A DNA stretch of 64,000 nucleotides from an uncultured Pseudoruegeria sp. (GTDB lineage: Bacteria; Pseudomonadota; Alphaproteobacteria; Rhodobacterales; Rhodobacteraceae), in assembly GCA_947498155.1 (NCBI GenBank), contig CANMJD010000001.1:682001-746000 (forward strand), read 5' to 3'. The notes under the pieces are model-generated. The model was not told the origin of the DNA, searched no databases, and worked only from the letters and a program-made list of their open reading frames with translations. Position numbers and translations under genes: made by a program. Shown here piece by piece: positions 43,827 through 51,620 of the stretch; positions within the stretch are counted from its first letter, which is position 1; each line of letters begins with the position of its first letter.

Positions 43827-44360
43827 TTATGTTTCGTCGCCGGTTTTGCCTTCGCCACGCTTGCCCTCGCCGCGTTTGCCTTCACCACGCTTGCCTTTGC
43901 GGTCTTTCATCTTTTCCTTGGCGGCGGCGAATTCCTCGGCAGAGACCTCGCCATCACCATCGCTGTCCATATGCTCCAGCATACGTTCGCCGCGCTTTGT
44001 ATTGCTCAGTTCTTCGGCGGACAGGCTGCCGTCTTCATCTGCATCCAGATGCGCGATCATTTTACCGGCGCGTTTCTGGGCGCGCTCGGCCTGATCGGCA
44101 GACGCATGGGCGGCGAGCTCTTCTGCCGAAATCTTGCCATCACTATCGGTATCCATCGCTGCAAACCGTGCCGCGTGCTGTGCGGCCAGATCGTCGGCTG
44201 TGATTTTGCCGTCGCCATTCACATCCAGTTGTTCAAAGGTCATTTTTTCACCGCCATTGTGACGGGGACCTTTTTTGGCTTCTGCCTGCGTTGCTGCCGC
44301 GAAAGTGGTGGCCACGACGGCCAATGCTGCGACACCTGCGATCAATTGAGTACGTTTCAT
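43827..44360 (-). CDS. Periplasmic EF-hand protein (four EF hands)
   Basis: A 177-residue exported protein. Residues 1-28 form a signal peptide ending TQAEA. Four canonical calcium loops follow: DVNGDGKITADDL, DTDSDGKISAEEL, DADEDGSLSAEEL and DSDGDGEVSAEEF. A basic C-terminal tail carries GKRGE repeats. It is probably a calcium-responsive periplasmic regulator or buffer. Upstream of and co-directional with the sigma/anti-sigma/sensor genes. The ATG at 44360 follows AGGAAAA. Confidence 0.88.
   Translation of the reverse strand: MKRTQLIAGVAALAVVATTFAAATQAEAKKGPRHNGGEKMTFEQLDVNGDGKITADDLAAQHAARFAAMDTDSDGKISAEELAAHASADQAERAQKRAGKMIAHLDADEDGSLSAEELSNTKRGERMLEHMDSDGDGEVSAEEFAAAKEKMKDRKGKRGEGKRGEGKRGEGKTGDET
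43851..43895 (-). repeat. Three 15-bp tandem repeats encoding GKRGE units
   Basis: Three diverged copies of a 15-base unit (plus-strand form TTCGCCACGCTTGCC) encode the repeated Gly-Lys-Arg-Gly-Glu tail of the EF-hand protein. Such in-frame repeats change copy number easily, so the tail length may vary between strains. Confidence 0.75.
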
Positions 44361-44567
44361 TTGCTTATTTTCCTCATTACAGTCTTGTGTCATGCGACGG
44401 TGTGTTGTCGCAATCACAGGGTAAAACGGGCAGGCCAGCAAATTCCGTCGACTAAAACTTAAAAAAGTTTTGCGACATCCCGCCGCAAGGACATTTGGTC
44501 AACTGACAAACCTACGAAAGTCGGGTTTATCTACACGTCTGATTTTGAGACAGAGGACACCTGTTGC
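44361..44567. promoter_or_regulatory. Divergent regulatory region (EF-hand gene / DUF983 gene)
   Basis: Contains AAAACTT-AAAA-AAGTTTT at 44454-44471, a small AT-rich inverted repeat, and the inverted pair TGTCGCAA/TTGCGACA around it. One or both may be operators for the EF-hand gene. No ECF-type promoter was found with confidence. Confidence 0.3.
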
Positions 44568-44978
44568 ATGACGATTGAGACGCAAAACCTATCCGAACGC
44601 CCCGCCCGCCCGGCCATGCTGCGCGGCTGGCGTCGAAAGTGCCCAAAATGTGGCGCCGGTGATCTGTTTGACGGGTTCCTCAAGGTGCGTGACGATTGCC
44701 CCGTCTGCCACGAAGAGTTCCACCACCAGCGCGCCGATGACGGCCCTGCCTATCTGACGATTCTGATCGTCGGACATATTCTGGGCTTTGCCATTCATAT
44801 CTCCTTTACCCAATTGCGCCCCGATCCTTTGGTGTTGGCCTCAGTATTGTCAGTCCTAAGCGTCGCCCTTGCTTTATATCTGCTGCCGCGCATCAAGGGG
44901 GCTTTTGTCGGTTTACAATGGGCCAAGCGCATGCATGGATTTGGACTGAGAGAGAAACTGCAATCCCAGGAGGGCTGA
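44568..44978 (+). CDS. DUF983 membrane protein with zinc ribbon
   Basis: A 136-residue protein. RKCPKCGAGDLFDGFLKVRDDCPVCHEEF is a four-cysteine zinc ribbon typical of DUF983, followed by two membrane helices (about 62-80 and 87-110). Function unknown. It directly precedes and is coupled to the Nudix gene (stop TGA then TTG with the ribosome binding site inside this gene). Confidence 0.85.
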   Translation: MTIETQNLSERPARPAMLRGWRRKCPKCGAGDLFDGFLKVRDDCPVCHEEFHHQRADDGPAYLTILIVGHILGFAIHISFTQLRPDPLVLASVLSVLSVALALYLLPRIKGAFVGLQWAKRMHGFGLREKLQSQEG

Positions 44979-45650
44979 TTGAACCACCCCGACATCCGTG
45001 ACGCCGCAACGGTCATCGTTCTGCGCGATCGGGACACAGCGCCTAAGGTCCTGATGGGGCAACGAGGGGCACGTGCCGCCTTTATGCCGAATAAATTTGT
45101 CTTTCCCGGCGGTGCCGTGGATCGCAGCGATTTTTCTGTGCCGCTTCAGGGGCGGCTAAAGCCCGCCTGTGAAAAATGTCTGGCCGTGGATACCGACCCT
45201 GATTTAATCCCTGCCCTTGCCGCTGCTGCCATCCGGGAGCTTTGGGAGGAAACCGGACAATTTGTCGGGCGCAGAGGGGTCTGGCCAGATGCACCGGCAG
45301 ATTGGCAGGCCTTTGGCGCGCAAAACCTTTTGCCGGATATTGATCCGCTGACCTTTTTCTTTCGGGCGATTACGCCACCGGGCCGCCCACGCCGCTTTGA
45401 TGCTCGGTTTTTTCTGATGGATGCCGTCCATCTCGCCAGCGATCCCGATGATTTCACTCAAGCCTGTGATGAGCTTTCCCATCTGCAATGGATTGCGCTG
45501 GAAAACGTGCGGGAGTTTGATTTGCCCTTCATCACCGAAGTTGTACTGGCAGAAGTGGGCAAATTCGCCCGATCCGGTCAGCTCCCTGAAACCGTTCCGT
45601 TTTTCCGCAATGATGACGAAGAAGCGCTGTTTCTGCAGCTTTATGGCTAG
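44979..45650 (+). CDS. Nudix hydrolase
   Basis: A 223-residue Nudix protein. VFPGGAVDRSD begins the box, and AAIRELWEETGQ provides the catalytic REXXEE helix after an unusually long insert of about 35 residues, which resembles the coenzyme-A/NUDT7- or NUDT19-like branch. Translation starts at TTG 44979, directly after the DUF983 stop with GGAGGG upstream. Convergent with the transporter gene. Substrate not determined. Confidence 0.85.
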   Translation: MNHPDIRDAATVIVLRDRDTAPKVLMGQRGARAAFMPNKFVFPGGAVDRSDFSVPLQGRLKPACEKCLAVDTDPDLIPALAAAAIRELWEETGQFVGRRGVWPDAPADWQAFGAQNLLPDIDPLTFFFRAITPPGRPRRFDARFFLMDAVHLASDPDDFTQACDELSHLQWIALENVREFDLPFITEVVLAEVGKFARSGQLPETVPFFRNDDEEALFLQLYG

Positions 45651-45655
45651 GCCGA

Positions 45656-46561
45656 TTATTTCAGCAGGATCAGCAACAGGATGCTCAGGCAAAGCAAGAC
45701 CATCGCCAGAATCTCTCGGCCGGTGGTCTTTTCCTTGAAAATGAAGACCGTCGCCAGAAAGCTGAAAATCAACTCGACCTGCCCCAAGGCCTTGACGTAA
45801 GCGGCATTTTGCAGGGTAAAGGCGGTGAACCAGCCCAAAGACCCCAGCATGGATGTAACGCCGACAAGGGTGCCGATCCGCCAATTGCGCAGGACCTTGC
45901 CGATTTCGCCCTTTTCGCGCCACGACAGCCAAAGCGCCATGGCCACCGTTTGCGATGCGGTGACGCAAGACAGGGTAAAACAAGAGCGCAAAAAGAAATC
46001 CAGATCCCCTAAGGACAGCGATGCCCCGCGATAGCCGACGGCGGAAAAGGCAAACAGGATGCCTGACAACACCCCCAACCCCGAGGCGCGATTAAAAAAT
46101 CGCCCGATACCGGAAACACCGCTCCCTTTTGGGGGATCAGACAGCAAAACCACGGCGACAAAGCCGACCACCATAGCCAAGAGAGCGCCGGTGCTGATGG
46201 TTTCCCCCAATACGAGAAAGCCTACCATGGCGGTTTGCAAGACTTCGGTTTTCTTGAAGGTAATGCCTACCGCGAAATTGCGCTCTGAAAACAGCGCGAC
46301 AACGCACATGGTTGCCAGAATCTGAGAGAGCGCCCCGATCAGGGCAAATATCCAGAACCTGCCGCTTGTTTGCGGCAAGCTATGATCGCCAAGGCTGACA
46401 TAGCCCCATAGCAGCACCGCCACCAAAGGGGCAGAATACAAAAACCGTGCAAAGGTTGCCCCGCCGGTCGACAGACGGGTTGCCTTCAAGTGCTTTTGCA
46501 ACATGAAGCGAAAATTTTGCGCCAGTGCCGCGCCGATGGTGATCGGTATCCAGAGTTCCAT
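45656..46561 (-). CDS. EamA/DMT-family transporter
   Basis: A 301-residue inner-membrane protein with about ten helices in two EamA halves: IGAALAQNFRFMLQKHL...GYVSLG and, later, GTLVGVTSMLGSLGWFTAFTLQNAAYVKALGQVELIFSFLATVFIFKEKTTGREI. The last segment is typical of drug/metabolite exporters. Substrate unknown. It ends five bases from the convergent Nudix stop. Confidence 0.85.
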   Translation of the reverse strand: MELWIPITIGAALAQNFRFMLQKHLKATRLSTGGATFARFLYSAPLVAVLLWGYVSLGDHSLPQTSGRFWIFALIGALSQILATMCVVALFSERNFAVGITFKKTEVLQTAMVGFLVLGETISTGALLAMVVGFVAVVLLSDPPKGSGVSGIGRFFNRASGLGVLSGILFAFSAVGYRGASLSLGDLDFFLRSCFTLSCVTASQTVAMALWLSWREKGEIGKVLRNWRIGTLVGVTSMLGSLGWFTAFTLQNAAYVKALGQVELIFSFLATVFIFKEKTTGREILAMVLLCLSILLLILLK

Positions 46562-46646
46562 GGGCGATGACCTTGCAGATCAGCCCCCTACTGTCCAGCA
46601 AGTATCAGAAAAATCGTAAAAAACCGGGATCGTAAGGGCGTTTTCC

Positions 46647-46859
46647 CTAGTGCAAACCCGTTCTGCGCCCCCAAGCAACGCGAGACCAGAGGCGTTCATA
46701 GATCAAATAGCTGACAAACCCGATACCGGTATTGATCAGGGCCATCTTCCCCCCCGTCGCCAGCGATCCGGTCAGCAAAAATCCAACACCAAACATGGTG
46801 CAGAGGCCAAGAATTTGCCAAAGAAGCGCTTTGATCAGACTGCGTTGTCCGGTTTCCAT
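46647..46859 (-). CDS. DUF2061 small membrane protein
   Basis: A 70-residue two-helix protein with SLIKALLWQILGLCTMFGVGFLLTGSL and INTGIGFVSYLIYERLWSRVAWG, the complete DUF2061 pattern. ATG 46859 follows GGGGAC; a longer frame runs into the promoter region. Function unknown. Confidence 0.8.
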   Translation of the reverse strand: METGQRSLIKALLWQILGLCTMFGVGFLLTGSLATGGKMALINTGIGFVSYLIYERLWSRVAWGRRTGLH

Positions 46860-46965
46860 ACTGTCCCCAAATCGGTTGCTTTGGAAATTTCCTATGCGGT
46901 TGAACTGATTTGGGGTATTCCACATTTGCACTGCATTTTTTCAATAATGGTGATTATTTCCTTCA

Positions 46966-47823
46966 ATGATGAAAAAATTGGACAAACGGGATCGCGCGGC
47001 ATTGTTTCGAGATAGGCTTTCTGGTGCCATGGCCGAAAAGGGTCTGAACCGGAGCACGCTATCCCGCCAAATCGGGGTGGATCGCTCTACCATCTCACAA
47101 ATCCTGACATCAGAGGTGGCCCGCCTGCCAAATGCGCAGGTCGCCGCAGAATGCGCTACGGCCCTTGGGGTCTCTGCCGATTGGCTGTTGGGGCTTAGCA
47201 ACCACCCCGAAAGTGCAAGCGACATGATGGCCTCAGCCCTGCGTATGACCGAAGCCCCGCGGGCCATGGTGGATGCGCAAATCTTTGCATGGCACCAAGA
47301 GGCCGCTGGCTATAAAATCCGCCATGTGCCAGCCACCCTGCCCGACATGCTGAAATCATCCGAGATGCTGGCCTGGGAATATCAGCTGCAACTGGGGCGC
47401 ACGACCGAGCAGGCCATCGGCGCCACCGAAGACCGGCTGGCCTGGATGCGGCAGGCACAATCCGACTATGAAATCGCGCTGCCGCTGCATGAACTGCGCA
47501 GCTTTGCCAAGGCAGAGGGGTATTACAGCGGTTTGCCCGCAGAAATCCGTTTGCGGCAAATCGATCGCATGCTGGACATTTACGACCAGCTCTACCCGAC
47601 GCTGCGGATTGTCTTGTTTGACGCACGCCGGTTGTTTTCAGCCCCGATCACTGTGTTCGGGCCGCTGTTGGCGGTGATCTATCTGGGGCGCAATTATATT
47701 GCATTTCGCGATGCCGACAGGGTGCAGGCGATCACGCGGCATTTTGATTGGCTGGTGCGCGAGGCCGAAATCTCGTCGCGCGATGTACCGGCGGAATTGC
47801 GGCGTCTGAAATCAATGATCTAG
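46966..47823 (+). CDS. XRE-family helix-turn-helix transcriptional regulator
   Basis: A 285-residue regulator. Residues 15-75 form an XRE helix-turn-helix (RLSGAMAEKGLNRSTLSRQIGVDRSTISQILTSEV...ALGVSADWLLGL). The large C-terminal domain is helical, with no recognised ligand motif. Its promoter region lies opposite the DUF2061 gene. Possible target is itself or DUF2061; unproven. Confidence 0.82.
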   Translation: MMKKLDKRDRAALFRDRLSGAMAEKGLNRSTLSRQIGVDRSTISQILTSEVARLPNAQVAAECATALGVSADWLLGLSNHPESASDMMASALRMTEAPRAMVDAQIFAWHQEAAGYKIRHVPATLPDMLKSSEMLAWEYQLQLGRTTEQAIGATEDRLAWMRQAQSDYEIALPLHELRSFAKAEGYYSGLPAEIRLRQIDRMLDIYDQLYPTLRIVLFDARRLFSAPITVFGPLLAVIYLGRNYIAFRDADRVQAITRHFDWLVREAEISSRDVPAELRRLKSMI

Positions 47824-47836
47824 GCGCCGCAGCGCA

Positions 47837-48883
47837 TTACATCGGCATCGGATGCTGGCGATGGGCGGCGTTGATTTCAGCAAGCACTTCGTCTGACAGG
47901 GTGACATCAACCGACCCCAAAGCCGTTTTCAGCTGTGCCTCGGTGGTGGCCCCGAAAATCGGGATGGTTTTGAACGGACGTGTCAAACACCAAGCAATCG
48001 CCATTTGCGCCGGGTCCAGCCCGTGTTTCTGCGCGATGGCAACATAGGCATCGACGGCGGGCCACATGCGCGCGGTGACCCGCCCGCCCAATTCGGCCCC
48101 ATAGGTGCGGCGCGACCCTTTTGGTATAACCGTGCCGCCCTTGTATTTATCGGTCAGCAGCCCCGTACCCAGCGGGGAAAACGCCAGCAAAGTGACGTCC
48201 TCATTCACGCAGGTCTCTGCAAGATCGCTGTCAAACTGGCGGCAGATCAGTGAATATTCGTTCTGGATCGTCTGCATACGCGGCGCGCCCAACCGCTCTG
48301 CCTGCGTCACCCATTGCGTGGTGCCCCAAGCCGATTCATTGGACAAGCCGAACTCGCGCACCTTGCCAGCTTTTTGAAGCGCCTTCATGGCCTCAAGCAC
48401 ATCGGCAATATTATCGAGAGTTTCAGCACGGTTCTGGACCGTTGGATCATAGTCCCAAATCTGACGGAAATGATAAGAGCCACGGTTGGGCCAATGCAGT
48501 TGATACAGATCTATCACGTCGGTCTGGAGGCGCTGCAAAGACAGCTCTACGCAGTCATGCATCGACTGGCCGGTAATCGGCTCACCGGGGCGCACAAAAC
48601 GCTCGTTCAGGCCGGAATGTTTGGTGGCAATCACCACCTCATCGCGCCGCCCGCTCTTGGCGACCCATGCGCCGATGATGGTTTCTGTCACCCCGACGGT
48701 TTCGGCAGAGACCGGATTGACCGGATACATTTCGGCCGTATCGATAAAGTTGACCCCGTGATCCAGAGCCATATCGATTTGCCCATGGCCCTCGTCTTGG
48801 GTGTTCTGGGTGCCCCAAGTCATAGAGCCGAGGCACAGCTCGGATACTTTCAAATCGCTTTGACCAAGTGTTAACTGACGCAT
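47837..48883 (-). CDS. Aldo/keto reductase (Tas-like)
   Basis: A 348-residue NADPH-dependent reductase. The catalytic tetrad is visible: FIDTAEMYP (Asp, Tyr), VIATKHSG (Lys) and YQLHWPNRG (His). The NADPH-binding end lies around SLGTGLLTDKYKGG and IPIFGATTEAQLK. The insert after MYPVNPVSAETVGVTE is typical of Tas. Substrates are probably aldehydes or ketones. Confidence 0.9.
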   Translation of the reverse strand: MRQLTLGQSDLKVSELCLGSMTWGTQNTQDEGHGQIDMALDHGVNFIDTAEMYPVNPVSAETVGVTETIIGAWVAKSGRRDEVVIATKHSGLNERFVRPGEPITGQSMHDCVELSLQRLQTDVIDLYQLHWPNRGSYHFRQIWDYDPTVQNRAETLDNIADVLEAMKALQKAGKVREFGLSNESAWGTTQWVTQAERLGAPRMQTIQNEYSLICRQFDSDLAETCVNEDVTLLAFSPLGTGLLTDKYKGGTVIPKGSRRTYGAELGGRVTARMWPAVDAYVAIAQKHGLDPAQMAIAWCLTRPFKTIPIFGATTEAQLKTALGSVDVTLSDEVLAEINAAHRQHPMPM

Positions 48884-48984
48884 TCCATGATCCTTTTGTA
48901 CCGGCTTTGATCCCAGCGAAACCTAGCGGCTTATGTCCGGAGCGCAACCCTTGGACGGTAGAAAATCCGCGTCAAAACAATTGA

Positions 48985-48999
48985 GAACAAAATGGGAAC
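48985..48999 (+). promoter_or_regulatory. LexA (SOS) box, GTTC-N7-GTTC type in reverse orientation
   Basis: GAAC-AAAATGG-GAAC is a perfect copy of the alphaproteobacterial LexA box in reverse. It ends 17 bases before the ATG of the ImuA-like gene, exactly where a repressor would block its promoter. Confidence 0.82.
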
Positions 49000-49016
49000 A
49001 TGCTATTCTGATTCCC

Positions 49017-49613
49017 ATGTCGACAACGCTTTTACCCCGCACCTCCCGCCCGGCTGTGAAGGGCGCGCCTTTCATCGGGGCGCTGACCCTTACGCCAATG
49101 CGGGTGCATGAATTTTGCGGCAATGCCCGACAGACGCTGGCCATGGCGCTGATTGCCGCCCATGAGGGGCCGGTGTTCTGGATACAGCCCGGCTGGCTGC
49201 CAGAACGGCTGCATGGGGATGGCATTCGCGCCTTTAGCGACCCCGGACGGATCAGCTTTATCACAGTGCGCCGGCCCGAGGATTTGCTGTGGTGCAGCGA
49301 GGAGGCCCTGCGCAGCGGGGCGGTGCCGCTGGTCATCGCCGATTTGCCCGGCCCGCCCCCGCTCACCCCGGTGCGACGTTTACATCTGGCCTGTGAAACC
49401 GGCGCCATGCACCGCCGCCTGCGCCCGTTGGGCGTGTTGCTGACCCCCGGTGACGGGGGCGCACAGGGGGTCGAAAGCCGGTGGTCCCTACAGGCCGATC
49501 ATCACCCCGCCCGGGCCCGCTGGCGGCTGACCCGCAGCCGTGCGCGTACCGCACCGGTCAAAAGCTGGCGTGTCCAGCAGGATGGCCAAACCTTTCACCT
49601 GCAAGACCCATAA
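49017..49613 (+). CDS. imuA: ImuA-like SOS mutagenesis protein (orphan)
   Basis: A 198-residue RecA-like protein without a complete Walker A motif, matching ImuA from its VHEFCGNARQTLAMALIAAHEGPVFWIQPGW start, through PEDLLWCSEEALRSGAVPLVIADLPGPPPLTPVRRLHLA, to VESRWSLQADH and SRARTAPVKSWRV. ImuA works with ImuB and DnaE2 in damage-induced mutagenic synthesis. Here the next genes are YceI and an MFS transporter, so ImuB/DnaE2 must lie elsewhere or be absent. The ATG at 49017 is chosen because the longer frame would span the LexA box. Confidence 0.83.
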   Translation: MSTTLLPRTSRPAVKGAPFIGALTLTPMRVHEFCGNARQTLAMALIAAHEGPVFWIQPGWLPERLHGDGIRAFSDPGRISFITVRRPEDLLWCSEEALRSGAVPLVIADLPGPPPLTPVRRLHLACETGAMHRRLRPLGVLLTPGDGGAQGVESRWSLQADHHPARARWRLTRSRARTAPVKSWRVQQDGQTFHLQDP

Positions 49614-49659
49614 CGCAAACGTCACCGGACAGGCGGGGAAAAAGCGCTATAACCACTCC

Positions 49660-50226
49660 ATGCGCCTATTAATCTCTCTCCTGTTTTATGGCCTAAGCCT
49701 GACGGCCCCCATGGCAGAACCGCAACCCTATGATTTACAAACGGAACTGTCAGACGTTGGCTTTACCTATCGGCTGAACGCAGACCGGCAACGCGGCTCC
49801 ATGCCGGTGCAAACTGCGGATATTCGCATTGATTTTGACCGGCTGTCGCGCTCCTCGGTGACGGTTACCTTGAATGCCGAAGCCGCAAAAACCGGTTTTC
49901 CATTTGTCGCCGATGCCCTGCGGTCCCGCAGCGTATTGGACACAGCAAATCATCCGACCTTGCGTTTTGTCAGCACAGATGTGTCCGGCACTACCGCCAA
50001 TGCCAAGCTGACCGGAAACCTGACCATTCGTGGCGTGACCAAACCCGTCACCCTGACAGCGCGTTTGTACCGGCAACGCGGCCAAGCGGCGGGAGATCTA
50101 AGCAAGCTGACGATCCTGCTCAGCGGGACGGTCAGTCGCAGCGCCTTTGGGGCGGGGGGATTTTCCGAATTTGTTCAGGACGATATCGGGCTCAACATCC
50201 GGGCGCGGATCACCCGGGCCGACTAA
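49660..50226 (+). CDS. YceI family periplasmic lipid-binding protein
   Basis: A 188-residue exported protein with a signal peptide (MRLLISLLFYGLSLTAPMA) and one YceI beta-barrel lipocalin-like domain: SDVGFTYRLNADRQRGSMP and FVSTDVSGTTANAKLTGNLTIRGVTKPVTLTARL. It binds isoprenoid-like lipids in known cases. The chosen ATG at 49660 is inside a longer frame that overlaps the ImuA gene. Confidence 0.86.
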   Translation: MRLLISLLFYGLSLTAPMAEPQPYDLQTELSDVGFTYRLNADRQRGSMPVQTADIRIDFDRLSRSSVTVTLNAEAAKTGFPFVADALRSRSVLDTANHPTLRFVSTDVSGTTANAKLTGNLTIRGVTKPVTLTARLYRQRGQAAGDLSKLTILLSGTVSRSAFGAGGFSEFVQDDIGLNIRARITRAD

Positions 50227-50340
50227 TCCGCCCGCCCCGCAACCATAGTCAGCAAAAGCGACATCAAGCGTCGAATTTGCAAAAGCAACCCCATGGACCG
50301 CCCTGCAAACTGGGGTGAAACCAAAGGTCCGGTCTGCCCC

Positions 50341-51564
50341 ATGCGCACGCTTATCTCATTCGCGGCTTTGCTGCTGTCAGTTGTTCTTTTACAGCTTTCA
50401 ACAGGCGGGGTTGGCCCTTTGGACGCGCTGTCGGGGCTGGCGCTTGGTTTTACCCCGACCGAGGTCGGCTTTCTGGGGTCTGCGCATTTTCTCGGCTTCC
50501 TGATCGGCTGCTGGTGGGCACCAAGATTACTGGGCACCGTGGGCCATTCGCGCGCTTTCTCTGCCTTTGCGGCCGCCGGCGCGATTGGTCTGCTGAGCCA
50601 TATGATCATCACGACACCCTTGGCCTGGGCGATAATGCGGGTGGCCTCGGGCCTTTGTGTGGCGGGGTGTTACACCATCGTCGAAAGCTGGATGAACGCC
50701 AAAGTCACCAATGAAACCCGTGGTCGGGTGATGGGCGGATATCGCGTTGTCGACATGGGGGCCTCCCTTGTGGCCCAAACCCTAATTGCGTTTTTGGAGC
50801 CGGCGCATTTCGTTTCTTACAACCTTTTGGCCATATTATGCTGCGCCGCCCTTATCCCGCTCACCCTGACCACAGCCCAGCAACCAGAGGTGCCAGAGGC
50901 CCCGCGCCTGCGCCCGATGTTGGCGATCCACAAATCGCCACTGGCCGCCGCAGGCGTCGTAGTGGCGGGATTAACCAGCGCGGCGTTCCGGATGGTGGGG
51001 CCGATTTACGGACAAGAAGTCGGCCTGCGTGCCGATCAGATCGGCCTGTTTCTGGCAGCCTTTGTCGCGGGGGGCGCGCTGGCCCAATATCCGGCCGGAT
51101 GGCTTGCAGATAAATTTGACCGCCGCTGGGTGCTGATTTTTCTTTCGGTGGCGGCAATCCTATCCTCTGGGCTAACGGTGTTTGCCGGGACCGGCGGCAT
51201 CGCCATGGTCATGACAACTGCGGTGATTTTCGGATTCACCACCTTTCCGATCTTTTCGGTTTCCGCCGCCCATGCCCATGATTTCGCCAATAGTTCAGAG
51301 CGGGTAGAGCTGTCTGCCGCCTTGATGTTCCTTTTTGCCACCGGCGCGATCGCCAGCCCGATGATTTCTTCTGCCCTTATCGGGGGCTTTGGCCCCTCTG
51401 CACTATTTATCTTTATCGCCGCTGCTCACCTTGTTCTGGTGATTTTCGGCCTGTCGCGGATGCGCGCCCGCCCCACCAATCCCGAGCGCACCCCCTATGT
51501 CTACGCCCCGCGCACCACTTTTACGATTGGGCGGCTTCTTGGCGGCGCACGGGACAAGCGCTAG
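50341..51564 (+). CDS. Major facilitator superfamily transporter
   Basis: A 407-residue inner-membrane protein with about 12 helices. It carries the usual glycine-rich turns such as MNAKVTNETRGRVMGGYRVVDMG and LADKFDRRWVLIFLSVAAIL, the loop resembling the DRXGRR motif. It is closest in style to YcaD-type MFS members. The ATG at 50341 begins the first helix; a start 48 bases upstream would add a hydrophilic tail. Substrate unknown. Confidence 0.85.
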   Translation: MRTLISFAALLLSVVLLQLSTGGVGPLDALSGLALGFTPTEVGFLGSAHFLGFLIGCWWAPRLLGTVGHSRAFSAFAAAGAIGLLSHMIITTPLAWAIMRVASGLCVAGCYTIVESWMNAKVTNETRGRVMGGYRVVDMGASLVAQTLIAFLEPAHFVSYNLLAILCCAALIPLTLTTAQQPEVPEAPRLRPMLAIHKSPLAAAGVVVAGLTSAAFRMVGPIYGQEVGLRADQIGLFLAAFVAGGALAQYPAGWLADKFDRRWVLIFLSVAAILSSGLTVFAGTGGIAMVMTTAVIFGFTTFPIFSVSAAHAHDFANSSERVELSAALMFLFATGAIASPMISSALIGGFGPSALFIFIAAAHLVLVIFGLSRMRARPTNPERTPYVYAPRTTFTIGRLLGGARDKR

Positions 51565-51620
51565 CCATCCCGCGTGGCTTGGGCTAAAGCAGGGCCAAAC
51601 AACCAAAAGGGCTCCTCTTT

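Noticed and set aside
43107-44462. Plus-strand open frame of 451 residues over the sigma factor and EF-hand genes
   Set aside because: Spans two well-supported minus-strand genes and their hairpin; Pro/Arg-rich translation typical of a shadow.
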